DNA of 64,000 nucleotides from Duganella alba (GCF_009674495.1 NZ_WKJN01000002.1:186001-250000); one strand, 5' to 3'. Positions 8,021-17,216 are shown, numbered from the stretch's first letter. Notes: generated by a model not told the origin, from the letters alone. Made by a program: numbers and translations.

Positions 8021-9483
8021 AAGGTGCTCCCGTCCCAGCCGCCGCCCAGCGCACGCACCAGGTTGACTGTGGCGGCAGCCTGGCTGCCCTGCAGTTGCAC
8101 GGCAGCGCGGCGTGTCTGCAGGGCGCTACGCTCGGCGTCAATCACTTCCAGATAGGTGACTGCACCTTCGTCATACTGCAACTGCGCCAGGTGAGAGGCT
8201 TTGGACGATGCCTGTCCCGCCTTGGCCTGGACGGCGGTCTGTTGTTCCAGGATGCGCAGCTCGGACAGGTTGTCCTCTACTTCGCGGAAAGCGGTCAGCA
8301 CGTGCTGGCGATACTTGGCCACATCCTCCTCATACTGCGCGCGGACGCGTGCGAGCTCGCCCTTGCGCTGCCCGCCGTCGAACAGCGGCAGGCTCAGCGC
8401 CGTTCCGGCCAATGGCCCCAGCAGGAAAGTGCGTGTGCCGGCTTTGAAGAGATCGCCGAAGGAACTGCTTTCCGCTCCCATCGAACCGGTCAGGGTCAGC
8501 GATGGAAAGAAGGCGGACTTGGCGACGCCGACACGGGCGTTGGTGGCCGCCATAGCGCGCTCGGCGGCGGCAATGTCTGGACGCCTTTCGAGCAAAGAGG
8601 ACGGCAGCCCGGGTGGAATACGCAGGCTGACCGGTTGTAACGGGTTGGGCGCCATCGAAAATTCGGCGGGCGATTTGCCGAGCAGGACAGCGAGGCTGTG
8701 CTCCGAGACCGCGCGCAAGCGCGACACGGTCATCGCCTCCGACCGTGCGGTTTCCAGTTCGGCCTCGGCCCGGCTCAAGTCCAGTTCGCCGATGGCGCCT
8801 TCCTTGAAGCGGACTTGCATCAGCTGCCAGGCCTGCTCGCGCAGGTCAACCGCTTGTGTCAGCACCTCGGCTTCGGCATCCAGCTCGCGCAGCGCGAAAT
8901 AGTTCGCCGCCACGTCAGCTTGCAATGCCAGTTGCACCGAACGGAACAACGCTTCGCTACGTTGCGTGTCCGCCTTGGCGGCATCCACGGTGCTGGCCAC
9001 CCGGCCGAACAGGTCTACTTCGTATGAAAAGCCGACCTGGGCCCGATATAGCGTTTGCGGCGCCACATTGGTTCCCGATGGTAGACCCAGCGACGCGGCC
9101 GAGGTCTTTTGCCGGGTAGCGCCGACGCCGGCGTCGATGTTCGGGAACATGCCAGCGCGGGCCGACTGGTTCAGCGCACGCGCTTCACCCACGCGCGCGG
9201 TGGCTGCCTTCAGGTCCTGGTTGGCATCCAGCGCCTGCTGCTCCAGCGCATTGAGCGCGGCATCGTTGAATATGGTCCACCATTCGCCGCGCGTCATCTC
9301 TTCAGATGGTTGGGCGGTCTTCCACGAGCCGTCCTTCCATGCCGGTGCGAGCTCTTTAAACGCCGTGGGCGCCGAAGTGTCCGGCTTTTCGTACGTTGGC
9401 GCCAGTGAGCAACCGGCCATTACGAGTAGCGCGGCAAGTAAAGTTGAGCCAGCGAACATACGTTTCATCATAGGATGGTTCAT
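8017..9483 (-). CDS. RND outer-membrane factor lipoprotein (OprM/NodT family)
   Basis: 488 residues from the ATG at 9483, chosen over an upstream in-frame ATG because AAGGAG lies 5-10 bp before it. A lipoprotein signal is visible with lipobox LVMAGC. The mature protein has the two repeated TolC-like coiled-coil/barrel halves, with AATARVGEARALNQSARAGM in the first half. It forms the trimeric outer-membrane channel of a tripartite pump. It begins 10 bp after the RND gene stop, and its own stop overlaps the start of the EgtB-EgtD gene, so the five genes are translationally close-packed. Confidence 0.94.
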   Translation of the reverse strand: MNHPMMKRMFAGSTLLAALLVMAGCSLAPTYEKPDTSAPTAFKELAPAWKDGSWKTAQPSEEMTRGEWWTIFNDAALNALEQQALDANQDLKAATARVGEARALNQSARAGMFPNIDAGVGATRQKTSAASLGLPSGTNVAPQTLYRAQVGFSYEVDLFGRVASTVDAAKADTQRSEALFRSVQLALQADVAANYFALRELDAEAEVLTQAVDLREQAWQLMQVRFKEGAIGELDLSRAEAELETARSEAMTVSRLRAVSEHSLAVLLGKSPAEFSMAPNPLQPVSLRIPPGLPSSLLERRPDIAAAERAMAATNARVGVAKSAFFPSLTLTGSMGAESSSFGDLFKAGTRTFLLGPLAGTALSLPLFDGGQRKGELARVRAQYEEDVAKYRQHVLTAFREVEDNLSELRILEQQTAVQAKAGQASSKASHLAQLQYDEGAVTYLEVIDAERSALQTRRAAVQLQGSQAAATVNLVRALGGGWDGSTL

Positions 9484-9493
9484 GATTTTCTCC

Positions 9494-12400
9494 TTATGCC
9501 GCATCGGCGGAATCAGCGAGGTGCAACTTGTGCGCTTGGGGCGCGTCCTCTGATTGGAATTTTTTACCCGACATCTTGCGCAACAAAACGTAGAAGACCG
9601 GCGTTAACACCAAGCCAAACACGGTCACGCCGATCATGCCGAAGAACACCGCGATGCCCATGGCGCGGCGCATCTCGGCGCCGGCGCCACTCGACAACAC
9701 CAGCGGCACCACGCCCATGATGAAAGCAATCGATGTCATCAGGATCGGACGCAGGCGAAGACGGCTTGCTTCGATGGCTGCTTGGATGACGGTACGGCCC
9801 TGCATCTCCAGCTCGCGCGCAAATTCGACGATCAGGATCGCGTTCTTGGCGGACAAGCCCACCAGGACCATCAGGCCGATTTGCGTGAAGATGTTGTTGT
9901 CGCCGGCGGTCAGCCACACACCCATCAGCGCCGACAGAATGCTCATCGGGACGATCAGCAAGATGGACAGCGGCAAGGTCAGGCTTTCGTACTGGGCCGC
10001 CAGCACCAGGAACACCAGCAGTACGCTGATCGGGAAGACCCATAGTGCGGCATTGCCGGTCAGGATTTGCTGATAAGTCAGGTCGGTCCATTCCATCTTG
10101 ATGCCCTTGGGCAGCACTTCGGCGGCGATGCGTTCGACCGCGGCCTGCGCTTCGCCGGAGGAATAGCCTGGTGCCGGGCCACCGTTGATGTCGGCAGCGT
10201 TGTAGCCGTTATAGCGCACCACGGTTTCCGGGCCGTAGGTCGGCGTCACTTTCACAACCGACGACAGCGGGACCATGTCACCATTGGCGTTACGGGTTTT
10301 CAGCAGGCCGATATCGCCGGCGTTGCTGCGGAATGGCGCATCCGCCTGGGCACGCACCTGGTACACGCGGCCGAACTTGTTGAAGTCGTTGACGTACAGC
10401 GAGCCCAGGTAGATTTGCATGGTGTCGAACACATCGGTCACCGAGACGCCCAGTTGCTTGGCCTTTTCGCGGTCCAGTTCCACATTCAACTGCGGCACGT
10501 TGATTTGGTAGCTGGAGAACATCGGGCCCAGTTCCTTGGTCTCCGCCGCACGCTTCATAAACGCTTGCGTGGCAGCGTTCAAGGCTTCGTAGCCAAGTGC
10601 GCCACGGTCCTCCAGTTGCAGCTTGAAGCCGCCGATGGTGCCCAAGCCCTGCACGGGTGGCGGCGGGAAGGTTGCGATGGCCGCACCCTTGATCGACGCA
10701 CCTTTGGCATTTAGGGCGGCAGCGATATTGTCTGCTGACTCTTCCTTGCTGCGCTCGCGCGAAGGTTTGAGGATCGCAAACACCAGGCCGCTGCTGGACG
10801 AGCTGACGAAGCCGTTCACCGACAATCCCGGGAACGACGTTACGCGCGTCACGCCAGGCTGCTTCTTGGCGATCTCGCTCATTTCACGTACGACCGCTTC
10901 GGTACGGTCCAGTGACGAACCGCTTGGCAGCTGCACGATACTGACCAGGTAATCCTTGTCTTGTGCCGGCACGAAGCCGCCTGGCACCACTTTTCCCATC
11001 AACACGGCGCCGCCCAGCAGCACGCCATACAACGCCAGCATGATGAACTTGCGACCGATGAAGCGATTCACGCCTCGACCATACGACTCGGAACCACGAT
11101 GGAACAATTTGTTGAAGACAGTGAAGAATGGGCCGAAGACCTTATCGATGACGCGGGTCAGCCGGTCTTTCGGCTCGTCATGGCCCTTCAACAGCAGTGC
11201 GGCCAGTGCCGGCGACAGCGTCAGCGAGTTGAACGCCGAAATCACCGTGGAAATGGCGATGGTCATCGCGAATTGCTTGTAGAACTGGCCGGTCAAGCCA
11301 GACATGAATGCCAACGGCACGAACACCGCGACCAGCGTCAGGGCAATCGCAATGATGGGCCCGCTAACTTCTTGCATCGCTTTGTACGTGGCATCGCGCG
11401 CCGACAGGCCGGACGCCATATTCCGCTCGACGTTCTCTACCACCACAATGGCGTCGTCGACCACGATACCAATGGCCAGTACCATCCCAAACAATGATAG
11501 GGCGTTGATCGTGAAGCCGAAACCGAGCAGCAGCGAGAAGGTGCCGATGATGGACACCGGCACCGCCAGCAGCGGAATCAGCGAGGCGCGCCACGATTGC
11601 AGGAAAACCACGACGACGACGACGACCAGGGCGATTGCTTCAAACAGCGTGTGCACCACTGCGTCGATACTCTCGCGCACGAAGCGGGTCGGGTCGTAGC
11701 AGATTTCGTACTTGACACCGTCCGGCATGTCTTTTTGCAGTTCGGCCATGACGGCGTTGACATCGTCCGAAATTTGCAGCGAGTTGGCGCCAGGCTGCTG
11801 GAAGATAATCATCTGCACGGCGTTTTTATTGTCCAGCAGCGCGCGCATGCCGTAATCTGCGGATGCCAGTTCGACCCGCGCCACATCGGACAGGCGCACC
11901 AAGCCGCCATCTGGCGACGTCTTCAGAACGATGTTGCGGAACTCGGTTTCGCTCTTCAAACGGCCCTGTGCATTGATGCTTAGTTGCATCGGGACGTTGG
12001 TGGCCATTGGCGCGCCGCCGACGATACCGGCTGCCACCTGAACGTTTTGTTCGCGGATGGCTTTCACCACTTCGGTGGCGGTCATGTTTTGACGCGCGAC
12101 TTTTTGCGGGTCCAGCCAGACACGCATCGAATAGTCGCCAGCCCCCCACATCGCCACCTCGCCGACGCCGTTCACGCGCGCCAGTCGGTCTTTGATGTTG
12201 ATCAGTGCGTAGTTGCGCAAATAGGTCAGGTCGTAGCGGTCGTTGGGCGATACGATGTTCACGCCCATGGTCAGCGTCGGCGAAGACTTTACCGTCGTCA
12301 CGCCCAGCCGCTGCACATCCTCCGGCAGTCGCGGCAACGCCTGTGCTACGCGGTTTTGCACGAACTGCTGCGCCTTGTCCGGGTCGGTGCCCAGTTTGAA

Positions 12401-12685
12401 GGTGACGGTGGTGGCCATACTGCCGTCGCTGTTGGCTTGCGACTGCATGTACAGCATGTTTTCCACGCCATTGATCTGCTCCTCGATGGGCGAAGCCACC
12501 GTTTCTGCGATCACTTTAGGATTGGCGCCCGGATATTGGGCGCGCACGACTACCGAAGGTGGCACGACTTCCGGATACTCGCCGGTCGGTAGTAATTTCA
12601 GCGCGATGATGCCTGCCAACAGCACGACCGTCGATAACACGCCGGCAAAAATCGGCCGGTCGATAAAGAACTTTGATATGTTCAC
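9494..12685 (-). CDS. RND multidrug efflux pump, inner-membrane subunit (HAE1, MexF/BpeF-like)
   Basis: 1063 residues, the standard RND length, starting at GTG (12685) behind AGGGAG. The N-terminus MNISKFFIDRPIFAGVLS and ISEYPEVVPP-like segment (TGEYPEVVPPSVVVRAQYPG) are typical of the hydrophobe/amphiphile efflux family. The paired acidic proton-relay residues are present in GIVVDDAIVVVENVE (TM4). Subsequence similarity recalls MexF/BpeF more than AcrB (my memory, not a search). In those systems a LysR regulator sits nearby, as here. The pump drives proton-coupled export from periplasm or inner leaflet through the partner channel. Confidence 0.95.
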   Translation of the reverse strand: MNISKFFIDRPIFAGVLSTVVLLAGIIALKLLPTGEYPEVVPPSVVVRAQYPGANPKVIAETVASPIEEQINGVENMLYMQSQANSDGSMATTVTFKLGTDPDKAQQFVQNRVAQALPRLPEDVQRLGVTTVKSSPTLTMGVNIVSPNDRYDLTYLRNYALINIKDRLARVNGVGEVAMWGAGDYSMRVWLDPQKVARQNMTATEVVKAIREQNVQVAAGIVGGAPMATNVPMQLSINAQGRLKSETEFRNIVLKTSPDGGLVRLSDVARVELASADYGMRALLDNKNAVQMIIFQQPGANSLQISDDVNAVMAELQKDMPDGVKYEICYDPTRFVRESIDAVVHTLFEAIALVVVVVVVFLQSWRASLIPLLAVPVSIIGTFSLLLGFGFTINALSLFGMVLAIGIVVDDAIVVVENVERNMASGLSARDATYKAMQEVSGPIIAIALTLVAVFVPLAFMSGLTGQFYKQFAMTIAISTVISAFNSLTLSPALAALLLKGHDEPKDRLTRVIDKVFGPFFTVFNKLFHRGSESYGRGVNRFIGRKFIMLALYGVLLGGAVLMGKVVPGGFVPAQDKDYLVSIVQLPSGSSLDRTEAVVREMSEIAKKQPGVTRVTSFPGLSVNGFVSSSSSGLVFAILKPSRERSKEESADNIAAALNAKGASIKGAAIATFPPPPVQGLGTIGGFKLQLEDRGALGYEALNAATQAFMKRAAETKELGPMFSSYQINVPQLNVELDREKAKQLGVSVTDVFDTMQIYLGSLYVNDFNKFGRVYQVRAQADAPFRSNAGDIGLLKTRNANGDMVPLSSVVKVTPTYGPETVVRYNGYNAADINGGPAPGYSSGEAQAAVERIAAEVLPKGIKMEWTDLTYQQILTGNAALWVFPISVLLVFLVLAAQYESLTLPLSILLIVPMSILSALMGVWLTAGDNNIFTQIGLMVLVGLSAKNAILIVEFARELEMQGRTVIQAAIEASRLRLRPILMTSIAFIMGVVPLVLSSGAGAEMRRAMGIAVFFGMIGVTVFGLVLTPVFYVLLRKMSGKKFQSEDAPQAHKLHLADSADAA

Positions 12686-12699
12686 GTCGTTCTCCCTGT

Positions 12700-13869
12700 T
12701 CAGGCTGCGGGTTTGACCGTGGCTTGTGCCATCGGTACGTTATGCGCGCGCACACTGTCATTCGGCTTCGCACGCATCAGGCCGTTGACGACGATACGTT
12801 CGCCAGCCTGCAAGCCGCTGGTGACAATGCGCATGCCCTCGTATAGGTTGCCGGTCTTGATTTCGCGCCATTGCACCTTGTTCTGTGCATCGACTACCAG
12901 CACGAAGTTCTTCGCCTGGTCAGTGCCGATGGCTGCGTCGTCGACCAAGATGGCTGCTTCTTCCTTGGCGCCATTGACTTTGACGCGGGCATACAGGCCC
13001 GGCAGCAATGCGCCATCGGCGTTATCGAAGCGCGCACGTACTCGCAGCGTCGAGGAACCAGTGTCCATGTGGTTGTCCACCGAGACCACCGCGCCATTGC
13101 GCGAGTAGCCGGTTTCATCGGCCAAGCCCATGGTCACCGGTACCGACTTGCCTGCGCTGTGGCGCAGGTAGCGTAGGTAGGTTTGCTCGTCCACTTCAAA
13201 TGAGGCATAGATCGGCGACACCGACACCAGTGTCGTTAGCAGGGGGGCGTTGGAGCCGTTGCTGACGATATTGCCGACGGTGAGCTCCGCGCGCGACACG
13301 CGACCGGCGACCGGCGCGGTGATGGCGGTATAGGACAGGTTGACGCGGGCGGCATCCAGCGCAGCGGCGGCAGCGCGGACGTTCGCCGTCGCTTCCAGTG
13401 CGGCGTTGCGTTTTTCGTCGTAATCGCGCTTGGCGATGGCATTGGATGCGATCAGCCGGCCGGCGCGTTCGGCATCGCTGGAAGCGTAGCTGGCGCGGGC
13501 TTCCGCGGCGGCCAATTGCGCTGACGCGCGGTCGACTTCGGCCTGGTAAGGCTTGGGGTCGATGGTGAACAGTGCGTCACCTTTCTTGACGATGGCGCCG
13601 TCCTGGAAATGCACGGCCACGATCTTGCCCGCCACCAGTGGTCGGATATCGACTTTGTCGACTGCTTCGAGGCGGCCGGAATAGCTCTGCCATTCGGTGA
13701 TGTTTTTGGCGATGACGGTGGCGACATCCACCTCCGGTCCGGGTGCCGGCGCAGCGGCCGCGTGGGCAGTGCCCATTGGTCCCTCTTCGTGAGAAACAAT
13801 GACACCGGCTGCGGCGATGGCCAGCACGGCGCCGACGACAACAGCGGCCCGTTTACGAATTGCGTTCAT
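12700..13869 (-). CDS. RND periplasmic adaptor (membrane fusion protein, MexE/AcrA family)
   Basis: 389 residues from the ATG at 13869, which has AAGGAG 6 bp upstream. The longer open frame to 14034 runs through chaC and is rejected. A signal anchor (about residues 8-25) precedes barrel-sandwich lipoyl halves (YSGRLEAVDKVDIRPLVAG; SYTAITAPVAGRVSRAELTVG), an alpha-hairpin with Ala-rich coiled coils, and a beta-barrel domain. It links the RND pump to the outer-membrane channel. Its start lies 17 bp inside the end of chaC, so the two are likely translationally coupled. Confidence 0.95.
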   Translation of the reverse strand: MNAIRKRAAVVVGAVLAIAAAGVIVSHEEGPMGTAHAAAAPAPGPEVDVATVIAKNITEWQSYSGRLEAVDKVDIRPLVAGKIVAVHFQDGAIVKKGDALFTIDPKPYQAEVDRASAQLAAAEARASYASSDAERAGRLIASNAIAKRDYDEKRNAALEATANVRAAAAALDAARVNLSYTAITAPVAGRVSRAELTVGNIVSNGSNAPLLTTLVSVSPIYASFEVDEQTYLRYLRHSAGKSVPVTMGLADETGYSRNGAVVSVDNHMDTGSSTLRVRARFDNADGALLPGLYARVKVNGAKEEAAILVDDAAIGTDQAKNFVLVVDAQNKVQWREIKTGNLYEGMRIVTSGLQAGERIVVNGLMRAKPNDSVRAHNVPMAQATVKPAA

Positions 13870-14569
13870 GAGAATCTCCTTGGGAATCAAATTGGTTGGG
13901 GTGAGAAGGAATTGGGGAGGTCCGACATCGCAGCAGATCGGCCAGCTCGTGGACGTAGCTGTCATGGGCGCCCATGTCATGCAGCGCTGATTGCAGCTGG
14001 CATACGTAATCGGCATTGCTGCCCAGCGGGCCATGGGCTGCGGCGACCATCGGCGCGATCTGATGGGCCGATATGTCGGCTTCGTATTGCGGGCTGGATG
14101 GATCGGCGACGAACACGATGGCCATGACAGTACGGCCGTCGTCCAGCGTCACCGGAGCCCAGGAGGGGGCATATGAACCGGTGACCATTTCGCGTATCCA
14201 CATCATTCGCAGTTCGTCCATGGCGTTGGCATCGTCCAGGCGGAACGCCAGGCCTTGCGTGGCGCCGCCCGGTTCGACGGCCAGCATGCGGCCCGGTGTC
14301 TCAGGACGAGCGCGGCCGGCGACGATGCGTACGCAGAAGCTGCGGTGCCAGCCGATCAACGTGGCATGACGGCGCTCCGCAAATTCCAGCATGGGGTTCC
14401 AGATCAGCGAGCCGTAGGCGAAGACCCAAACGGCGCCGTCCTGCGGCCTGGCGCGCAGCGTGTCAGCCATCGACTGTTCGATGCGTTCGGTGCTCCAGCG
14501 GAGCTGAGGCGGCAAGGTGTCGAAGCTGTCGAGATATGCACCGGAGATGATCGACTGACGGGTAAGCAT
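13853..14569 (-). CDS. chaC: ChaC-like gamma-glutamylcyclotransferase (glutathione-degrading)
   Basis: 238 residues. The signature WVFAYGSLIWNPM (about residues 48-60) is the ChaC/GGCT substrate loop. GWHRSFCV and the LDDANAMDELRMMWIREM region follow, with a later acidic position in the EMVTGSY segment near the expected catalytic Glu. ChaC enzymes split glutathione into 5-oxoproline and Cys-Gly in the cytoplasm. It is the first gene of the operon running into the RND pump, EgtB-EgtD and MFS genes, overlapping the adaptor gene by 17 bp. It faces lysR across a 173-bp promoter region. Inferred role here: releasing Cys-Gly, hence cysteine, from glutathione or its conjugates; this could feed sulfur to EgtB. 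Confidence 0.9.
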   Translation of the reverse strand: MLTRQSIISGAYLDSFDTLPPQLRWSTERIEQSMADTLRARPQDGAVWVFAYGSLIWNPMLEFAERRHATLIGWHRSFCVRIVAGRARPETPGRMLAVEPGGATQGLAFRLDDANAMDELRMMWIREMVTGSYAPSWAPVTLDDGRTVMAIVFVADPSSPQYEADISAHQIAPMVAAAHGPLGSNADYVCQLQSALHDMGAHDSYVHELADLLRCRTSPIPSHPNQFDSQGDSHERNS

Positions 14570-14648
14570 GATGAGCTCGCATTGGTGAGAATGGAGCGGA
14601 GTATGACTAAAGAACTCGTCGCGATAAACGCACTAAAATGATTTTCTT

Positions 14649-14669
14649 TGTCGCTTTAGGAGCGACAAT
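14649..14669. promoter_or_regulatory. Perfect palindromic operator in the chaC/lysR divergent promoter
   Basis: TTGTCGCT (14649-14656) and AGCGACAA (14662-14669) form a perfect 8-bp inverted repeat with a 5-bp spacer, lying midway between the two start codons. Its core plus the following ATTAAAC matches the gst1 promoter site at 2922-2946. LysR proteins usually bind such palindromes beside their own gene. A symmetric T-N11-A is not present, so the exact recognition rule is open. Confidence 0.65.
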
Positions 14670-14742
14670 TAAACAGGGCGAATGACGCCTGAATTGCGCT
14701 AAACTGAGCGTATTCTTCGTTTTTGACAGTCCGGGAGCCACA

Positions 14743-15654
14743 ATGCAGGAAATTGTCGAAGCATCCATTCAAGACATCACTGCCTTCACAGCCGTGGCGC
14801 AAAGCGGTAGCTTTACCCGCGCCGCGGAGGATTTGGGTAGCAACAAATCGAATGTCGGCAAAGCGGTCCAGCGTCTCGAGAAGCATCTCGGAACCCGGCT
14901 GTTCCAGCGGACTACGCGTGCTGTCAGGCTGACCGAAGAAGGCATGGCCTACCTCAAGGCGGCGACCAGCGCGCTCAACACTTTGCGGGAAGCTGGGCAG
15001 GCACTGGCGGCAAGTCGCGCCGAGCCCGTAGGGCGGGTACGCATCGATTTACCGGCGGGTTTCGGCCGGTTGCTGCTGCCTTCGTTACAAAAATTGAGGG
15101 AGCGCTATCCCAAGCTGGTTTTGGAACTGGCGCTCACTGACAGGATGTCCGATCCAGTATCGGAAGGCTGGGATATCATCGTCCGCATCGGCGAGCTGCC
15201 CAGCGATAGCGAACTGACAGTGCGTAAGCTGTGCGACACCAAGCAGGCCTTGTATGCTTCGCCGGACTATCTCGCCAGGCGAAGCACCATCAAATCCATC
15301 GCCGATCTGAACTCACATGACGCGCTGGTGTTTCGCAGCCAGGCCTCCGGGCGCTTGCGTGATTGGGAACTGCGCGACGGTGACCAGACCCGCAGTTTCA
15401 TCCCCACGCCGGTGCTGATCCTCTCGGATGGCCAGGCGCTTGTTGAAGCGATACAGCTGGGACTGGGCGTCGCCCACATCCTTGACCGGGTCGCGTTGCC
15501 GCACGTTAAAGCCGGTCGTTTGGTGCACGTTCTGCCAGAAGCCGACGTCCCTGGCCCGCCGGTGCATGCCATCATTCCGCTGGGCGCCAAGATGACAGCC
15601 AAGACTCGAGCCGTGCTGAACTATCTGGTCGATGAACTCGCAGTATCCAACTGA
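14743..15654 (+). CDS. LysR-family transcriptional regulator
   Basis: 303 residues: winged HTH about 8-67 (DITAFTAVAQSGSFTRAAED, LGTRLFQRTTRAVRLTEEG), then a linker helix and a type-2 periplasmic-binding-like effector domain from about 95 (GRVRIDLPAGFGRLLLPSL). Divergent from the chaC-RND-egtBD-MFS operon, the classic LysR arrangement for control of the neighbour plus self-repression. The effector is unknown; an electrophile, oxidised thiol or pump substrate would fit the target genes. Its end overlaps the end of the convergent DUF427 gene by 34 bp. Confidence 0.93.
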   Translation: MQEIVEASIQDITAFTAVAQSGSFTRAAEDLGSNKSNVGKAVQRLEKHLGTRLFQRTTRAVRLTEEGMAYLKAATSALNTLREAGQALAASRAEPVGRVRIDLPAGFGRLLLPSLQKLRERYPKLVLELALTDRMSDPVSEGWDIIVRIGELPSDSELTVRKLCDTKQALYASPDYLARRSTIKSIADLNSHDALVFRSQASGRLRDWELRDGDQTRSFIPTPVLILSDGQALVEAIQLGLGVAHILDRVALPHVKAGRLVHVLPEADVPGPPVHAIIPLGAKMTAKTRAVLNYLVDELAVSN

Positions 15655-16016
15655 ATGGAATCGACACGCTCGGGATAAAACGCCACATGACCCTGAATAG
15701 CCGCGACGGCGACGTATGGGTGCAGATAGAACCATACGGCGTTGCTGACGTGGTGGCCGCCAACCTCGATATCGTAGTAGCTGCAATCGCCCTTGTATGG
15801 ACAGTAAGTGACGTGTGCGGATGGTCGCAAAATGGCTTGGTCGACATCCTGCCTCGGGATATAAAACACAGGTGTGAGTGCTGCCTCTTGCAGGACTAAC
15901 GCCGATGTGGTTTTGGCTAGAACGTGACTATTTAATCTGACCACTACTTCGCCATGCACCGGCTTGACATCGATTGGGTGAGCGGGACTTGGTAGCTTAA
16001 TGATTTTTTCCTGCAT
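15621..16016 (-). CDS. DUF427 domain protein
   Basis: 131 residues. The segment VVVRLNSHVLAKTTSALVLQE, then FYIPRQDVD, TYCPYKGDCSYYDIEV, and NAVWFYLHPY match the small single-domain DUF427 family (PF04248). A beta-tent fold is known but the function is not settled. GGAAGAG lies before the ATG. It is convergent with lysR. A rho-independent terminator sits just upstream, so it should have its own promoter in the short gap, or be expressed by readthrough. Confidence 0.85.
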   Translation of the reverse strand: MQEKIIKLPSPAHPIDVKPVHGEVVVRLNSHVLAKTTSALVLQEAALTPVFYIPRQDVDQAILRPSAHVTYCPYKGDCSYYDIEVGGHHVSNAVWFYLHPYVAVAAIQGHVAFYPERVDSIQLDTASSSTR

Positions 16017-16035
16017 TTCTCTTCCTTTCGTTTAT

Positions 16036-16060
16036 AAAAAAAGCACGCCGTAACGGCGTG
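16036..16060 (-). terminator. Rho-independent terminator, minus strand, inside an MFS remnant
   Basis: On the minus strand CACGCCG and CGGCGTG pair around a 3-base loop (16044-16060) and are followed by seven T (16036-16042). It lies inside the open frame of the truncated MFS gene, so that frame's tail is not original coding sequence. Confidence 0.85.
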
Positions 16061-16534
16061 GAGCGCGGCGCACGTGAGCAGTAGGGATGGATGTGCGAGA
16101 TTGGACGCGCTCCAAGTAACTGCGGAAATACTTGCTATCACACCGACTAAAATTCCTAAGATAGCTGCTCCGACTGCGTATCGCTTGTACTCTTCCGGGA
16201 CAGCTTTAATCGAGATTGCGAGCGCAGCGGGGAACAGCACTGGGTGGAGTAGTGCTGTAGTCAGCCTGGCAAATATCAGCAAGGATGAGTATGACGATAG
16301 CCCGACAATAACGTCGCATCCAGATAGCAAGAATAAGCAAGCAGCGAGCAGTTTTTCGCGTTCCACTGAGGCAGAAAGCACAACCAGCACCGGGCCTGCA
16401 AACGCGACCGAAAGTGGAAATATACCCATCAACGGCTTGCCAATCCAAGGCAGCAGATTAAACAGTCCGCACATTGTCGTGTAGAACGCGAAGCCTGCTG
16501 CAACGAGTAACAATCGTGGGGTGTGTATTTTCAT
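16061..16534 (-). pseudogene. Truncated MFS transporter (N-terminal half only)
   Basis: The minus-strand frame from ATG 16534 encodes about six membrane helices. It includes FARLTTALLHPVLFPAALAI and VPEEYKRYAVGAAILGILVG, which resemble helices 4-5 of 12-TM MFS exporters. The reading frame nominally continues to 15944, but the last 40 residues are encoded by a terminator hairpin and the start of the DUF427 gene. A complete MFS protein has about 390-400 residues, so half is missing. It is probably non-functional. The signature loop 2-3 motif is also poor. Confidence 0.65.
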
Positions 16535-16571
16535 GGCCGGAAAAATCCTACTGGCGCATCTTGGTGGAATA

Positions 16572-17216
16572 CTAAACAGTCGCCAGTAGGCGATGCTGTG
16601 CGACGAGCATCGCTTCGTCTTTCAGCGCTTTTTGCAATGAAGGGCGCGCCTCCATGTGCACCTTGTATGCCATTAAGTAGCTCAGGTGGCCGATCTTTAC
16701 GCCGGAGCGCGCATGCCACCACGTACCGAACACATATGCGTCTGCGACGGTGAACTGCTCACCAGTGAGAAAGGGGCGGCCGTCAAACAAGCGTTGGTTT
16801 AGCAGACCGTACGCGGTCTGGAGCTTGTGTCTTCCCCACGTGGTCCCTTCTTCAGTCATTAACCGATGTATCAAGGGGATGTGCTTCTGGGCGATCTCGG
16901 TAGACAAGAAACTAAGCAACTGGTCGAACTTCGTGCGTTTCAGGGTACCCGGCGTTGGAGCCAAGTCTGAATCAGGATGCTGATCTGCCAAATAAGTGGA
17001 GATCACCACGGTTTCCGTCAGAATGTCCTGTTGTGGATTGTCTAGCACCAGCGCGGGCACGTAAGCCAGAGGATTAATATCCAAAAAATTGTCGCGGCTT
17101 GAAGTCGTTTTGGCGAACACGTCGTAGTGAATTAGTTCAAGACCGAGGCCAAGTTCGTTGGCAACGATTTGGACAGTCCGCGAACAGGTGTCGTGAGCTA
17201 TATACAGTTTGGGCAT
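16572..17216 (-). CDS. Glutathione S-transferase, beta-class-like (GST 2)
   Basis: 214 residues, clearly paralogous to GST 1: MPKLYIAHDTCSRTVQ with a Cys at 11, NPLAYVPAL, ILTETVVISTYLADQHP and EIAQKHIPL are shared or nearly so. By eye about half of the residues are identical. The C-terminal domain is intact (LTGEQFTVADAYV). The gene lies at the far margin of the module from GST 1 and is transcribed the same way. A GAGCGA-N7-TCGCTC palindrome lies 84 bp upstream of the ATG, a weaker relative of the gst1 and lysR sites. Confidence 0.92.
   Translation of the reverse strand: MPKLYIAHDTCSRTVQIVANELGLGLELIHYDVFAKTTSSRDNFLDINPLAYVPALVLDNPQQDILTETVVISTYLADQHPDSDLAPTPGTLKRTKFDQLLSFLSTEIAQKHIPLIHRLMTEEGTTWGRHKLQTAYGLLNQRLFDGRPFLTGEQFTVADAYVFGTWWHARSGVKIGHLSYLMAYKVHMEARPSLQKALKDEAMLVAQHRLLATV

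Noticed and set aside
12700-14034. Longer 444-residue adaptor frame
   Set aside because: The extra 55 residues are the chaC gene read in another frame; the ATG at 13869 has a good ribosome site and precedes the signal anchor.
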